Positions 21,841 to 33,430 of a stretch of 64,000 nt of DNA are shown piece by piece. The notes below the pieces were generated by a model. It worked only from the letters and a program-made list of their open reading frames with translations. It was not told the origin of the DNA and did no database searches. A program made the translations under genes and the position numbers. How positions within the stretch are numbered: the first letter of the stretch is position 1; each line of letters opens with the position of its first letter. The stretch is taken from positions 16,183,501 through 16,247,500 of the forward strand of contig NC_085112.1 in assembly GCF_030269925.1 (NCBI RefSeq). The letters run 5' to 3'. The stretch comes from Bombyx mori (Eukaryota > Arthropoda > Insecta > Lepidoptera > Bombycidae).

Positions 21841-22115
21841 ACTAATATTGTTTTTCCAGTGTGGTAGCGAACCGTGGAGGATGGCGGACAAGCATTTTTG
21901 TACAACACAGCACATCGAGAAATTCCGTAACGGAAATAAAACCTACCATCCTCCACTCCGCCGACCATGTAGCTCGCGTTCAACACATTCACACGTTGTG
22001 CTTGTGTAGTGTTTGTGAATAAGCGCGCGACGTGACGTCGCACTGCATGCGCATCATGAAAAGTCTGCCCATCACTCTCTCGCGCGGTCTAGCTTATGAG
22101 TGTGAAGGGGACAGA
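21841..22115. other. CpG-dense block with hairpin, unassigned
   Basis: A GC- and CpG-rich island in AT-rich DNA. GTGGAGGATGG (21874-21884) pairs with CCATCCTCCAC (21946-21956). Between them lies the palindrome TTCCGT-A-ACGGAA (21923-21935). 'gcgcgcgacgtgacgtcgca' and 'atgcgcat' lie near 22025-22055. A plus-strand splice-acceptor-like 'gtttttccag' ends near 21859. It could be a transposon end, an LTR piece or a promoter. Confidence 0.35.
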
Positions 22116-22570
22116 CTGTTAATGTTTTGCTTTTGTTAATGTTTATAAATATAGCGTGGACTTATTTTATTATTGTTTTATTATTAAATTATTATTGTCT
22201 AATTATAATTGGATAAATTGATAAAAATGCTGTGCAGTAGCTTTGCCGCGGCAGTTCCCGATTGCCATTATTTTTTTTTTTTTTATGTACAATCATGCCG
22301 CTCATACACATATACGAATTCAGAGAGAGCGCCCCACTAGCCTCGTCCGCTCGCCCACTCATCCTAATTGTTTAAACATTTTACACGCAAATAAATTACA
22401 ATCATACCTTGACGCCTCCGACGACTTATTACCCCATTGTGTGGTAACATCAGCTGTAATGTACTTACATGATACGTCATATGAATATCTGTGTCCTTTT
22501 ATTTATATGTTAGACTTTGCAAGTGGCCATGTCGAGAGAATCGTTCCGCTTATTTCTTCTGCAAAGCGTT
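22116..22570. other. Intergenic DNA, no gene supported
   Basis: An open frame at 22243-22587 exists but has low complexity at its start and runs into Bm1. Confidence 0.5.
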
Positions 22571-22572
22571 CC

Positions 22573-22826
22573 GATTACTGGTGGTAGGACCTCTTGTGAG
22601 TCCGCGCGGATAGGTACCACCACCCCGCCTATTTCTGCCGTGAAGCAGTAATGCGTTTCGGTTTGAAGTTTAGGACAGCCCTTGTAACTATACTTGAGAC
22701 CTTAGAACTTATATCTCAAGGTGGGTGGCGCATTTACTTTGTAGATGTTTATGGGCTCCAGTAACCACTTAAAACCAGGTGGGCTGTGAGCTCGTCCACG
22801 CATCTAAGTAATAAAATAAAAAAACT
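22573..22826 (+). repeat. Bm1 SINE fragment (plus)
   Basis: 'attactggtggtaggacctc' to 'taagtaataaaataaaaaaa'. Headless Bm1 body with an A-rich tail. Confidence 0.92.
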
Positions 22827-24395
22827 AAGGCGCTTTTTTTAAATTAAAATAGCAAACTAAGGTACTAATTAAGTATTAACAAATATATACTTATCATAGG
22901 CAATATTAATACTAAAAATTTTACACCAAGACAAATCTTAAGGGAAATAAAATTGAGACGACAAATATAGGATAGAACCTAAGATATTTTTCCCAAACTA
23001 ACATAAAACAAACATAGTTAATATGATATTAAAATTGGATAATAAACAAAAAAATATGCAGATTTCTTCTATATGTAAATCAATGAATAATTTTCTATTA
23101 TTGTTCAGTTCTTTCATGACGGCCTACTCCATCTTTGCGCAAGTTCAAATAAGTGTAAGCTAAATATAAATTTAACATCTCATTTAAAGAAAATTTCCTT
23201 AAAATATAAATACCGAAGGAAACATTTGAATCCGCCCACAACAGAGCCTTAACAAAAAGCAATATCAATAAAACAAAATCACAAAGGAATCTTCTTACAT
23301 TCAGTCCGCGATATAAATGAGCGCACCTCACAAGGAGAACGACAAATTTACACAGCACTCTAAACGCAACACTAACTATTTCACCCATACAAATCACAAC
23401 CGAGCGACATCAGCCAACCAAAAAATCAAGACATTTAATCCGAGAGCCTAAGAGCGAAAATCGCGTGACGATCTGCAATGAAAACAGCGAAATTAGATTT
23501 GTTTTACAGAAGACCGTCGCCGAAATTCGTGAAGCGATTTTAATCTTTATGTTTATGGGATTAATGGTTATGCTCGTGTGTGCTTTCACGCAGAGCTCGA
23601 GCGTGGGTAGAAGCAAAAAGGTATACAGTTTATTAAGCGTACGTTATGCAAATGAAGTCATGTTTTTTTTTCATTTTCAAGGGAATAATTTCACCAATTG
23701 TTTGTCACTTCTGCTTTTTTTCGTATATATTTAAAAAAATATTTTTGAATTTAAGAGCATGCCTTAGTCTTTAAAGATATTGTGATTCTGGACATGGTAA
23801 ATCCTTAATGAACAATTTTCATTATTCGAGAACAGCAAAACCCAGTGAGGTCAATATTTTTTTTAATGTACATACATACATAAATTAGGCTGTCACTGAG
23901 AAATTTATATATTTAAATGAGTGCTGCGAAATTTGTAATAATCTTTGACAATAGAACCACAATAATGTTCAAACTTATAATTTCAATTAATTATACTCGA
24001 ATTTCGACTACTGCGGGGCCACTGGTCTTCTAAATTACGCCAAATTTTAGAATTTATTCCTTATTAGTAAAATCGCACCAACCAGATTTTCGTCAGGACG
24101 AGAAAACTTCATCGAACTGTTAAATAATATACTACTACTGTATTGAATCAATCGTATCGTATCGTAACGTACTATTATACTCGTAATATCAAAGCAATCG
24201 CAGTCGTGTTGAAATGCATGATAATACAGAACTGAAACAATAATGCGAATTTGTGTTTCGACACCAATACTGGCTGTTTACATTGGTTTATCTGGGTGAC
24301 GGTTCAAGTTTAAGGCGCCAAGTCTATTACACAAATTAACCAAAATTCCAGAGCCCAGATCTAAGTTATATAAAAATCTATAGAATTATATGGAC
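22827..24395. other. AT-rich intergenic DNA, nothing recognised
   Basis: No gene or repeat was assigned. Confidence 0.5.
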
Positions 24396-24398
24396 ATC

Positions 24399-24428
24399 AT
24401 CCGAGTACGTGTGATGATGTACTCGGAT
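24399..24428. repeat. Hairpin, 10-bp perfect arms
   Basis: ATCCGAGTAC (24399-24408), a 10-base loop, then GTACTCGGAT (24419-24428). It lies 40 bases before the family H element. Confidence 0.8.
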
Positions 24429-24469
24429 TATGGATAATGGAACTCTTAAATAGATACTCTTTTTGATGT

Positions 24470-24839
24470 GAAACATCTATAGCCGCACGTAAAACCGATT
24501 TCTGGCGTGGCGATGCATGCTGTGGCGACGCGTCGCCATGCGCAATCGACTGTGCGGTTCTCTCCCACTCGATCCGGCGTTAAGCCATCTCTCTCGCTAC
24601 ACTGAGCTCGGATACCTATAGTGTATACTCCGTAGTGTATACAGTGTTGTTTACTACAGTACACATAACCTGTGTTTTACTTGAAAACAAATATTTTTTT
24701 CGTAATATTTTATTTTATCATTATGACATATTTAGTTCCTATCACAATCTGTTCTTTTCTGCATATTACTTTTACAAAATAATGTCGATGTTTCACATCT
24801 GCCAGGCGTCCCATAACGGCTCACATTTTTTTAGTAACA
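24470..24839 (+). mobile_element. MITE-like element, family H, copy 1
   Basis: It is nearly identical to 57559-57967. It starts near ttttGATGTGAAACATC and ends near GATGTTTCACATCtgccagg, which are inverted, followed by 'cgtcccataacggctcacat'. Inside is a perfect 16-base palindrome TGGCGACGCGTCGCCA (24523-24538). No coding capacity is seen; open frames within it are not gene-like. Confidence 0.7.
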
Positions 24840-25320
24840 AACTGACACTTAAATACTTGATTTTTTTGGCGTTTTAAAAACGCATGCTCAGCAGACTAAT
24901 GCAGAAATCCTAACAAAATCTCCCTGCAAATGGCTCACAGCAGCTTCACTGATGTCTACCAACGATGTTAACCTGACGGCCTAAAAACACGTATTGTAAT
25001 AAAAATAATTCGTAACACTAAGTTGCGACATCAAGAAATATCCTGGATTTCTGAAAGAACATTTCATTTTTTAAAAATATTATTTTCCTTACGTGATTTT
25101 CCTAAGTAAAACTTATCTAATCATTGCGATCCGCAAGTTTTTTTGTCCAGAATTTAAAATTACTTAATGAACAAAGCCGCTGACTCTCACACCTTAGGCT
25201 ACACTAACGATTCAAATCGATACTAAGTTATCGGAACGTACTGCTATTAAGTTTTATTATCTCATTAATAAAATGATCAGATCTTATTAGTTGTATCGTT
25301 TAGTTGCGTGAAGGCACGCG
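24840..25320. other. Intergenic DNA, nothing recognised
   Basis: AT-rich, with no gene. Confidence 0.5.
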
Positions 25321-25379
25321 ATAAACCGACGCTGCTGTGTGCCTGATTTGTGGACCGCGAAACGCATACCTCTCGATTC

Positions 25380-25645
25380 GATTCCGGGGTCAGTGTTGTT
25401 AATGTTGCGTGTCTGAATCTAAAACCTGTAAATGGAATGAATGGCTATGGATTGAGCTCCCCTCCACGGTGTTTCCCGAGCGCTATGTCATGTCTTTCTT
25501 CAAACGAGGCTTGTGGAGAGTATTAAGCGGTAGGCAGCGGCTCGACTCTGCCCCTGGCATCGCTGAAGTCCATGGGCGACGGTAACCACTAACCATCAGG
25601 TGGACCGTATGCTAGTCTGCCTACAAGGGCAATAACAAAAAAAAA
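25380..25645 (+). repeat. SINE-like family B, copy 3 (longest)
   Basis: 'cttgtggagagtattaagcg', 'gcatcgctgaagtccatggg', 'cgacggtaaccact', 'atcaggtggaccgtat' and a poly(A) tail at 25637. The segment before 25500 ('tctcgattcgattccggggt') may be its tRNA-like 5' part with a box B-like core. Confidence 0.6.
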
Positions 25646-26510
25646 ACATACTTAGACTGGTAACTAAGGTCTTGGCTTTTTGCCGTTCAAGTTTGTATAA
25701 TCTTATTTCTACACTGTGGTTAGGTAACTGTATTTGTTTATAAAAATTTTAGGGAAAATTTCGTCTCCTTTTTAAAAGCCATTAGAATTAATTTCATGAA
25801 ATATAGGCATAAGATAACATTATTTATTGTTCATCCGTCAGCCTCAAATTACAATCTGAAATACTCATGAGCTTATTCAATATTTTAAAATAATAGCGCA
25901 CTAACAACCTACATCAGTTTGATTGAAAGTTACATATTTTACGGTTTTGCCACGTAATGAACTGTCTGCAAAGACGTATTCTATGCCAATATTCGTACTT
26001 ATTACTTGAAACTACAGCTAGTTTTACAGTGTACTCAAGTAAGGGTGTAATTTACCCTCTAAACGAGTTTCCGTCGGCCATATCTCAGAACCCTTTCACT
26101 ATAATTTAATCCTCTGGTAATTCTGCCCTTTTATCGGGTGCTCACTTGTACAAGCTCACCTCGAGCTTTCATTGATGCTTTTCTACTAGAATCGACATAT
26201 TTTTGGTAAAATTTACAGACTTTGAACGACTACTATATTAATTATCCAATTTTCCGAAAATGACAATCTGTTTATAATGGTACATATATATATATATATA
26301 TATACTTTATATATACTAGAGTCATTAAGATGTGAATACTACCATAGATTTTTAGGCGTGAAGTTGAAGAGTATAACGACTCTCACAGCGCACGGCAGAA
26401 TTAAATATAATTTAATTATATGGTATCGGTTTAGAATAGCACCACCATTATCACCATCTTTTGCCGTAGCTGTCCTAAAAGATTACTAAGGGACTCATTG
26501 TGCATTTCAA
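25646..26510. other. Intergenic DNA with a (TA)n run
   Basis: A (TA)n microsatellite lies at about 26284-26304. Nothing else was recognised. Confidence 0.5.
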
Positions 26511-26511
26511 A

Positions 26512-26610
26512 CTGGTGGTACGACGAATTATAAGCGCGCATGATAGGTACCACCATTCCACTTATTATTGCCACGAAGCAGTCACACGTTTTTGTTTGAA
26601 AGGTATCATA
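26512..26610 (+). repeat. Diverged Bm1 fragment (plus)
   Basis: 'actggtggtacgacg', 'taggtaccaccattccactt', 'gccacgaagcagtcacacg' and 'tttgtttgaaagg' follow Bm1 order. Confidence 0.6.
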
Positions 26611-26664
26611 ATTTAGCCCAAGCTTTAGCAATTATCACTTTGTAATCCGCAGCAGAATGTTTTT

Positions 26665-27157
26665 TTAGTTCCGGGTACTGTTGGCGCCGTTGCGATGAGA
26701 TGTTAAGTGCAAGGCTTATTCGAATAAAAGTGGACTGTATTTATAGGTGATTTATTAAATCGAATCAAAGTTAGTACCATTTTACGGGACCGACAATGAT
26801 TGTGCCGTTTTTTCGTTGACGCACGTCGTTTTATTTTGCAAGTCCACGCCTCTCCCCCGCTTCGCCACGGTGAGAAAAATAGGGTTGCTATGTTTCGAAC
26901 AGGCACTCAATTTGCTCGTATAGCGGTAAATAAAGGCAATCAAATCTAGTATTATAAAATAGTTCTTCGTAGTCAGGAATGGAACGCTGTCCGGACGACA
27001 GTTCCGGTAGCCGGGCGCGCTCCGCCGGATCGGAACTGACCGGGGACGCGACGCACCGGTTACATGTAATTGGTACGCTCCGGTCTTTGTGTTAAAATTG
27101 TGTTTTTCTGGCGGACCTAAATGTACTATCCAATCACAGAATGGATAGTACATTGGA
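26665..27157 (-). mobile_element. Possible LTR or LTR-like block (minus)
   Basis: A GC-rich block unlike its flanks. Read on the minus strand it has a TATA box (CACCTATAAATA, near 26735-26745) followed by a short R-like stretch. It ends at 'catcgcaacGGCGCCAACA', which recalls a tRNA primer-binding site just after an LTR. The other end carries a hairpin: AATGTACTATCC (27120-27131) and GGATAGTACATT (27143-27154). No clean TG...CA ends or target duplication were found. Confidence 0.35.
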
Positions 27158-27159
27158 CT

Positions 27160-27420
27160 TACTTTTTTTCCCCTATCTAACCTGATAGCCTTGAGAGGCT
27201 ATGACAGCGTAACTCTTACGTGTAGGTGAGCTCTTGGGGCTCAAACCAGGAGACGTTGCTAACACTGGCCCTAGCAAGAGCACTGTTTCGCAGAATTTAC
27301 CACAGGATCAGAAACGCGACCCGCTGAGAAGATCCGGCGAGAAACTTAGTGGTTGTATCTATGGGTTCATTTACTCGCCGAACCCTTCGTCGCAAGCGAC
27401 CGGATGTACTTACAAGACAA
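27160..27420 (-). repeat. LINE 3' end, family C, copy 2 (minus)
   Basis: A T-rich left end, then 'tgatagccttgagaggctat', 'aggtgagctcttggggctca', 'cctagcaagagcac' and 'agatccggcgagaaact': the reverse of family C. Confidence 0.75.
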
Positions 27421-27639
27421 TTGCACAACAATACTGTACAGCAAGAATTAAACGTAATGTCAAAGTAATTTAAAGTTTAGTGAATAACGACTTTTTACAT
27501 ATCAACTAGATCAATGTTAACTTAATTTGAAAATATGCGAATTTTATAAGCAACATAACGCCGGCGAATGTGCAAAGCGCTTTCAGAATCGCCAATGTAT
27601 ACTCCAAAATCACGCATTCATTTTGTATGTGTAATCAAT

Positions 27640-27735
27640 ATTTGAGGCTGCATCGTTAGCTCGCACGGATGGGTATTACAGTCCTGCCTATTTATGCGGA
27701 CACGTTCCAGGTACAAGGGTGGGGACGCCCTTATT
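27640..27735 (+). repeat. Diverged Bm1 fragment (plus)
   Basis: 'gctcgcacggatgggtatta', 'gtcctgcctatttatgc' and 'caagggtggggacgccctt' match the Bm1 body with changes. Confidence 0.5.
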
Positions 27736-27739
27736 CAAA

Positions 27740-28163
27740 ACTAGTTTTTGCCCGCGACTTCGTCCGCGTGGAATAGTTCACAAATAATGCTTTATTTTAG
27801 AACAAATTTGGTCAGCATAAAAAACGTTATAGTGAGCCAACCTGAACATATAGACATATTATTATGCTGTTGCGGATTTTTTTTTAGATTTTTTAATAGA
27901 GAACGATTCTCTCATACATTATTTTAGCGAAACTTTAACCGTTTCCGCAGCGCACGCAGCGGAAGTTCTCAAAAAGGAAAAAAAAACCGATTTTGAAACA
28001 TTCTGTATTGCTGCTCCGTTTATATTGGTCGTAATGTTATATAGCCTTCTTCGATAAACGGGCTATCTAACACTGAATATTTTTTTCAATTCGGACCAGC
28101 AGTTCCCGAGATTAGCGCGTTCAAACAAACAAACTCTTCAGCTTTATAATATGAGTATAGATA
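27740..28163 (+). repeat. Dispersed repeat family F, copy 1
   Basis: It runs from 'tttttgcccgcgacttcgtc' to 'tttataatatgagtatagat' and is shared with 35777-36111. This arrangement is common in moths and butterflies and ends in a GATA-type tail as in RTE-linked retroposons. Confidence 0.7.
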
Positions 28164-29205
28164 ATTTAGACTAACACTATGTTTTATAGTGGGTGACGTT
28201 CTCGTTTTGATGTCTATGGGCACTCTAATAGACCTCTCACTCTGGATAGTCAACACTGAATTTCCGTCCGATTATAAGTTTATTTTCCAATTTACAGCAC
28301 AAAAGTAATATTAATCAATATTAAAAAATATTGAATAGACGTGTAAACATTTCGATCGGGTTCCCTGATATGATAGATGTCCTGCTTCTGACTTCAATGA
28401 AAAAGCATAACCAAAAAGTTGATGACGCGCGTCCCCTCTGTGAAGCCGAACACTCTGTCTCCCCAGTTTCGTTTGCACAGCGCAAATATTTGCTCCTACA
28501 TTACCCCGGCTACAATGTCAGATTCTTATTTGATCACCGAATTGCATTCAAACGAGGATTTGCTTTCAATTAAACATCGTATTACAGTATATACTATTCG
28601 TTAAAGAAATCATCAAACGAAATTATAGAGGTCATTGAACTCAAGCCACTTTTCGCTGATTGTATTTTAAATTTACCCATTTGATGAACTTACTAACCAC
28701 TCTCTCTCTCTCTCTCTCTCTCACTCTCTCTCTCACTCTCTCTCTCTCTCTCACTCTCTCTCTCACTCTCTCTCTCTCTCACCTGAGATACTTTTGTAGT
28801 ACTCCAGGAGCCCTGAGCTGCTTTTTGTAACAAGTTGTAATACAATTGCATAAATACGAGGGGTCAATTAAAACCTGTAACTAAAATTTATTATATTTTC
28901 ACAAACTAGCGCTAAATTTTTCCTTGTACTTCTTTCTTTGGTTTAACGTGAAAGTGCTTCATGGCTAATTCAAGAAAAATTAAAAAAACAGTAATTAAAT
29001 ATCCCATAACGCTATATTTGCAAATTAGAAGTAGCCTACCAATTAAATATTCCCACTACAATTCACATATGAAATAGGATAAACAAGTCTATCAAAAACC
29101 ATGTCATACATCAAGGTGGTGTTAATAACGTTAAAATATTCCTTTTACATAAATAAATATAGCTGTCAAGTTACTAAAAGTGTGCTAAACTGTATTTTAA
29201 AAGTA
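28164..29205. other. Intergenic DNA with a (CT)n microsatellite
   Basis: A (CT)n tract with regular CA interruptions runs from about 28699 to 28782. There is no gene-like frame. Confidence 0.6.
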
Positions 29206-29209
29206 TTGT

Positions 29210-29345
29210 TTTATTGCCCATGTAGGCATACGAGCATACGGTCCACTTGGTGGTGAGTGGTTACCGCTCATGGTCGTCAGCAATACCAGGGACACGGTCA
29301 AGCTGCTGTCTATCGTTAAGTACTCTTGCAAGCCTTATTTTAAGA
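29210..29345 (-). repeat. SINE-like family B, copy 4 (minus)
   Basis: 'ttattgcccatgtaggcata', 'ggtccacttggtggtgagtg', 'gcaataccagggacacgg' and 'agtactcttgcaagcc' are the reverse of family B. Confidence 0.7.
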
Positions 29346-30578
29346 AGAACATGGAATAGTAAACGTCGACACCTACCGGACGATTATGAAACCAGTACGG
29401 CCTCTCACTATAGACTGCTACACCGGGCACCGGGTTTCTTACCAATAAGAGCATAGATGCCTAACCAACAAACACCAGTAAAAAAACTTAAGACACACTG
29501 TCTAATCAGCAATAACCACAATTTCAAAGCTATCAACCTATGTCCACAACAGCGTGACCCGTTTAAAACCTCGATTTTCAAGTTGACTGGTTCATTTACT
29601 GAGATCAACTGATATTGGTCATAGGTCTGATCCGAGAAGCTGATGCCTCCCCGCGCATTCGCCCCACCCCTCCGACATCTGTCCTACGGGAATTGTAACC
29701 GTGTAGGGAAATATCTTTTATTTAGGTAGTAGGGTTGTCTCTCATACATAGACATATTTATGTATATAAATGCTCTGATACACCATGAATGATGGAACAG
29801 ATAGCATAATATTTTCTTCTATAAGTTTTACTAATAAGCACATGTATACCATAGTCGTAAATAAAATAAAGGCAACTTTCAAGTTGTGCTGAATATCGCC
29901 CTCAGTAACCAGTTCAAACCAGATAGCCCGTTTGTTCATCTACCATTTCGACTCATCCGCAGAATATAGTCCTATCTGTAGGATTGATAGTTTTCAGTAG
30001 AGGTTAAAGAAGTTGTTGACTTGTGTAACTTTTAAACGGTGCGACTTGTTGATTAAATTTTTTGGTATGTTGTTACTACGTCTCAGCTTTGTTAAATACT
30101 GTGTAGTTTATAACTGTTATTCTTTTATTTCTGGAGATAGTGAGTTCTATATTAACATAAGACGTTTTATGGCAAAACAGCGAGGGTCCTTAGTGAACGT
30201 TACACATTGTTTTATGGACACATGTAAATTAAATGACGTTCTATATTAACATGAGTCGGTTTTCTTTGGAATTACTAACTACTAATGAGTCCTACGTAAA
30301 TAACAACCTTGAAATATTTAAACATAACGTTCCTCATATCATCACTGCCCTCCTATATAACTAAATAAAAAAGATAGTAATTATTTAAAATCGTTTATTA
30401 AGTGAAAAAATCTCAAAACTGGTATAAAGAATCATCATAAACAGCAATCATAACACTAAAAATTACAAAACACTTACAGGTTCATGTATCAATTAGAACA
30501 TTGCAGGACGCAGACGCGGACGAAGATAATAAAACTAATTTTTTTTATAATAACAACATTAAAATCAGCAGTCTCAAA
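29346..30578. other. Intergenic DNA, nothing recognised
   Basis: AT-rich, with no gene or known repeat. Confidence 0.5.
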
Positions 30579-30579
30579 G

Positions 30580-30813
30580 CTTTTTTTTATTGCTAAGATG
30601 GGTGGACGAGCTCACAGCCCACCTGGTGTTAAGTGATTACTGGAGCCCATAGACATCTACAACGCCACCCACCTTGAGTTGTAAGTTCTAAGATCTCAGT
30701 ATAGTTACAACGGCTGCCCCACCCTTCAAACCGAAAAGCATTACTGCTTCACGACAGAAATAAGCGAGGTGGTGGTACCTACCCGTGCGGACTCACAAGA
30801 GTACCACCAGTAA
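30580..30813 (-). repeat. Bm1 SINE fragment (minus)
   Basis: 'ttttttttattgctaagatg' to 'acaagagtaccaccagtaa'. A good match to the Bm1 body in reverse, headless. Confidence 0.93.
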
Positions 30814-31052
30814 ACTATCTACTCACTAATAGTAGAACTAATCTACTAATCACTAATCTATAATAATCAGCCTTCATAATTAATCAATCAGTCTTACATA
30901 GTAACCTAGACTTATAACTGGTGCACATACTTAATAGCAATGAAATGGCATGTAGACAAACATTAAATATTATAATTAACATTGCTTCGTGGCTTCGCTA
31001 AATTAGTAGGAAGAATTCAGCTCTAAAAAGAGGAAGCAGACACTAGATAAAA

Positions 31053-33230
31053 TTATTCCGATAGATTATCATCCGATTCTTCAGAAGCAGTAACAGTTAT
31101 GTGATGTGGCAAAGAGTTAAAGTATGGAGTTCCTCTAAGGGAATAAGTTCTGAGCGGCACATATCCATTAAATCTTTATACTTCGCAGCAGGAATCATAA
31201 TAGGTCCAGAATATGCAGCTTTTAGTTCAGCTTGTACCGAGTTCCTCGTATTACTACGAATTACTAAAATATCATAATCAGGTTGAGTTAGATCATTATT
31301 TAAAAAACAAATTTGTTGGGATGTTATTCCAGTTAATCTTCTTGCCCTTAATGTCTTTGATCCAAACCTTATTATTAACAAGACTTTTAGTCGTCTTAAA
31401 GTCTTTTAGTCTTAAAGTCGAATACGTCATCCTGGGCTACGTTTCGAACAACATAGGGTTCTCCTTCATTCTTGGCCCATTTTACTAATAAACGCCATTA
31501 ATGAGGGGTATATACCTATATAGTTTTGATTTGAGAAGCTCTCTTGATGACAGAGTGGATACTGTCCCCCTCATTTTGGGTATGCCCTTTCTGTAAAAAC
31601 CGGTGTGTAATGTATATGTTGAACTTTTTTGCGGCATAAATGTATAATGAATATACGAAGCGATTACAATTTTGGCCAGCACAATTGTCTGACCAAAAGC
31701 GGAACTCCTTGGTCCCTTGTTCAACATTAGTCTGTATAAAATTTAAGAGGCAACTGCTTACCTCGTTTGCTCCACGTTTTTCCACAGATTCATCCCACAA
31801 ATAGCAAATGGCCTTCTTTTTACCCATATCAAAAACCGTAAAGTTAAAAGAAGATAGCTTTCTGTTATAGTAAAATATATTTATATTGCTTAGAGGACAC
31901 TGTAAAACTTTTCAAAATCAAACAGCAGTAACCATGTTTCCGTTTGACTCCTCAGCATCTTTTTTATCTAGGCTTTTTAAATGCCTTGCCTTCTTATTTG
32001 TCTGGTGTTATTGAAAAGCTTCTTTCTCTTGGTCAGTTGGATTTTTATTCAATCGAAAAACGTGACATTCCTCGCACTAATCCTTTTTGGGAGTATGAAA
32101 ACCTAGATTGAAGTTTGAGTTGACAATGTCACGATACTGGCGTTCTTTTATGGCTTTAGTGTTGTATTTTTCAGGGTCATGATACATGATTAGGGCAGAA
32201 TACGGTGTTGCAGATCGAATGGATATTAGTAGGAGATTGCATGAGTGCTGGTACTGACAGTTCCAAATTGAACGGAGTACATCTGTGGTGATCTTCTAAA
32301 TCTTCAAGCTGTATATGTGGTAAATTTTCGTAACTTAAAGGCACTTTCAAAGAAAATATACTAGGTTGGTTGCTGTAAGCATCCAAGGCAGATACATCAG
32401 GCACGAGATTAGGTACTGAGCTGTCGCAGGTAATTTCCTTGGTCCCACTATCTTCATGTAGCATTTTTCCAATACATCAGCTAGTTCCTGACTGATTTCT
32501 ACTGGTCTAGGAGGTAAAGGTGACGTTTGTATGTCTTACAGGTATTATCATCATTTACAACTGAAAATTTTAAAAAAACTCATATTTTTATGACAATTTA
32601 TAAAATACTATTTATATTTATGTGTTTTGCAAAACAATTTAATTATACAGAAATAATTTAACAAAATTTAAATAAAAAATCGTTATATTTAACAACTTTT
32701 TTACACGATTAACGTCCTAACTGATTTCATTATCCCAGTAACAACGTCTCATCTTACTAACGAACCAACAAATCGCGTCACAGAGTTCGTAAAAAAATGT
32801 CACATATTCACATAGAACGCTTAGAGGTTCAATAGTGTTCGTAAAATATCGTCCTAATATTTCATAACGCTTTTATTTTTAACAGTTAATTATTATAGAA
32901 AGATTGATTACTCCTGTGAATATGCATTACGCCAATTGTGTTTTTGCATTAAAAATGCGTTTCATTACCTATTCGTCAAAAAACGTCTTATAAAAACATC
33001 GGTCGACTACAAGCACTTATTGAAACAAAAAAGCAATATAGATAATATTTTTTTAATTTAGAACTTAATAGCGTGTGAATTATGAAATAATACAACTGAA
33101 AAGTTGGCAACTTAATATTATTTACATTTTTCTCCATATGAACAGCGGCTACATTAAAAAATGATGAACTAAGGTCAGGGTCTTCTGTGTCAGCCTTAAG
33201 CATATTCAACATTTTCCGTGATCGTGACAT
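31053..33230 (-). pseudogene. Decayed two-exon transposon-associated gene (DUF7869-like)
   Basis: On the minus strand a single frame from about 32178 to 31440 reads through NFNLGFHTPKKD, CEEC, ARHLKSLDKKDAEESNGN, VLQCPLSNINIFYYNRKL, NFTVFDMGKKKAICYLWDE, KEFRFWSDNCAGQNCNRFVY and HRFLQKGHTQNEGDSIHSVI. This order is typical of a large insect protein family found in many transposon-like copies, which I recall as DUF7869; a DDE-type nuclease role has been suspected but is not shown here. Six in-frame stops interrupt it (after KKD, EAFQ, VTAV, F, SQIKTI and VYTPH). Frameshifts near 31390-31420 and 31100 precede a C-terminal piece that ends about 31053. Upstream, 33230-33126 could be exon 1 (35 residues from MSRSRKMLNML) with a GTAAAT donor. 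An acceptor TTTTCAG near 32553 opens a second exon that is itself shifted. Family assignment rests on motif order. The gene is clearly not functional. Confidence 0.75.
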
Positions 33231-33309
33231 GTCTAAAAATATCTTTTATCGAGCAAAATACGTGTTACATTATTAATTTAAAATCAAACAGTAAAAACCT
33301 AAGCGCTTG

Positions 33310-33420
33310 TCACAAAGACGCCCTCTCTCCAACAAGTCCAACGAACAGCGGCCGGACTGACGAACGAACAGTGCGGCCGCTCCGTGCGGGCCGGCGCTTG
33401 ATCACTCCGTACGTTTTTAT
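33310..33420. promoter_or_regulatory. GC-rich block upstream of the DUF7869-like exon 1
   Basis: 'gcggccggactgacg', 'gtgcggccgctccg' and 'gggccggcgcttg' make a short GC island about 80-190 bases upstream of the putative ATG at 33230. A promoter remnant is possible. No TATA or initiator pair is clear. Confidence 0.3.
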
Positions 33421-33430
33421 GCGGAGCTAA

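Noticed and set aside
22243..22587. Open frame of 114 codons on the plus strand
   Set aside because: It starts with a poly(T)-encoded phenylalanine run, has no recognisable domain and ends inside Bm1.
26782..27153. Open frame of 123 codons on the minus strand
   Set aside because: It follows a GC-rich LTR-like block. No conserved retroelement protein motif was found in it.
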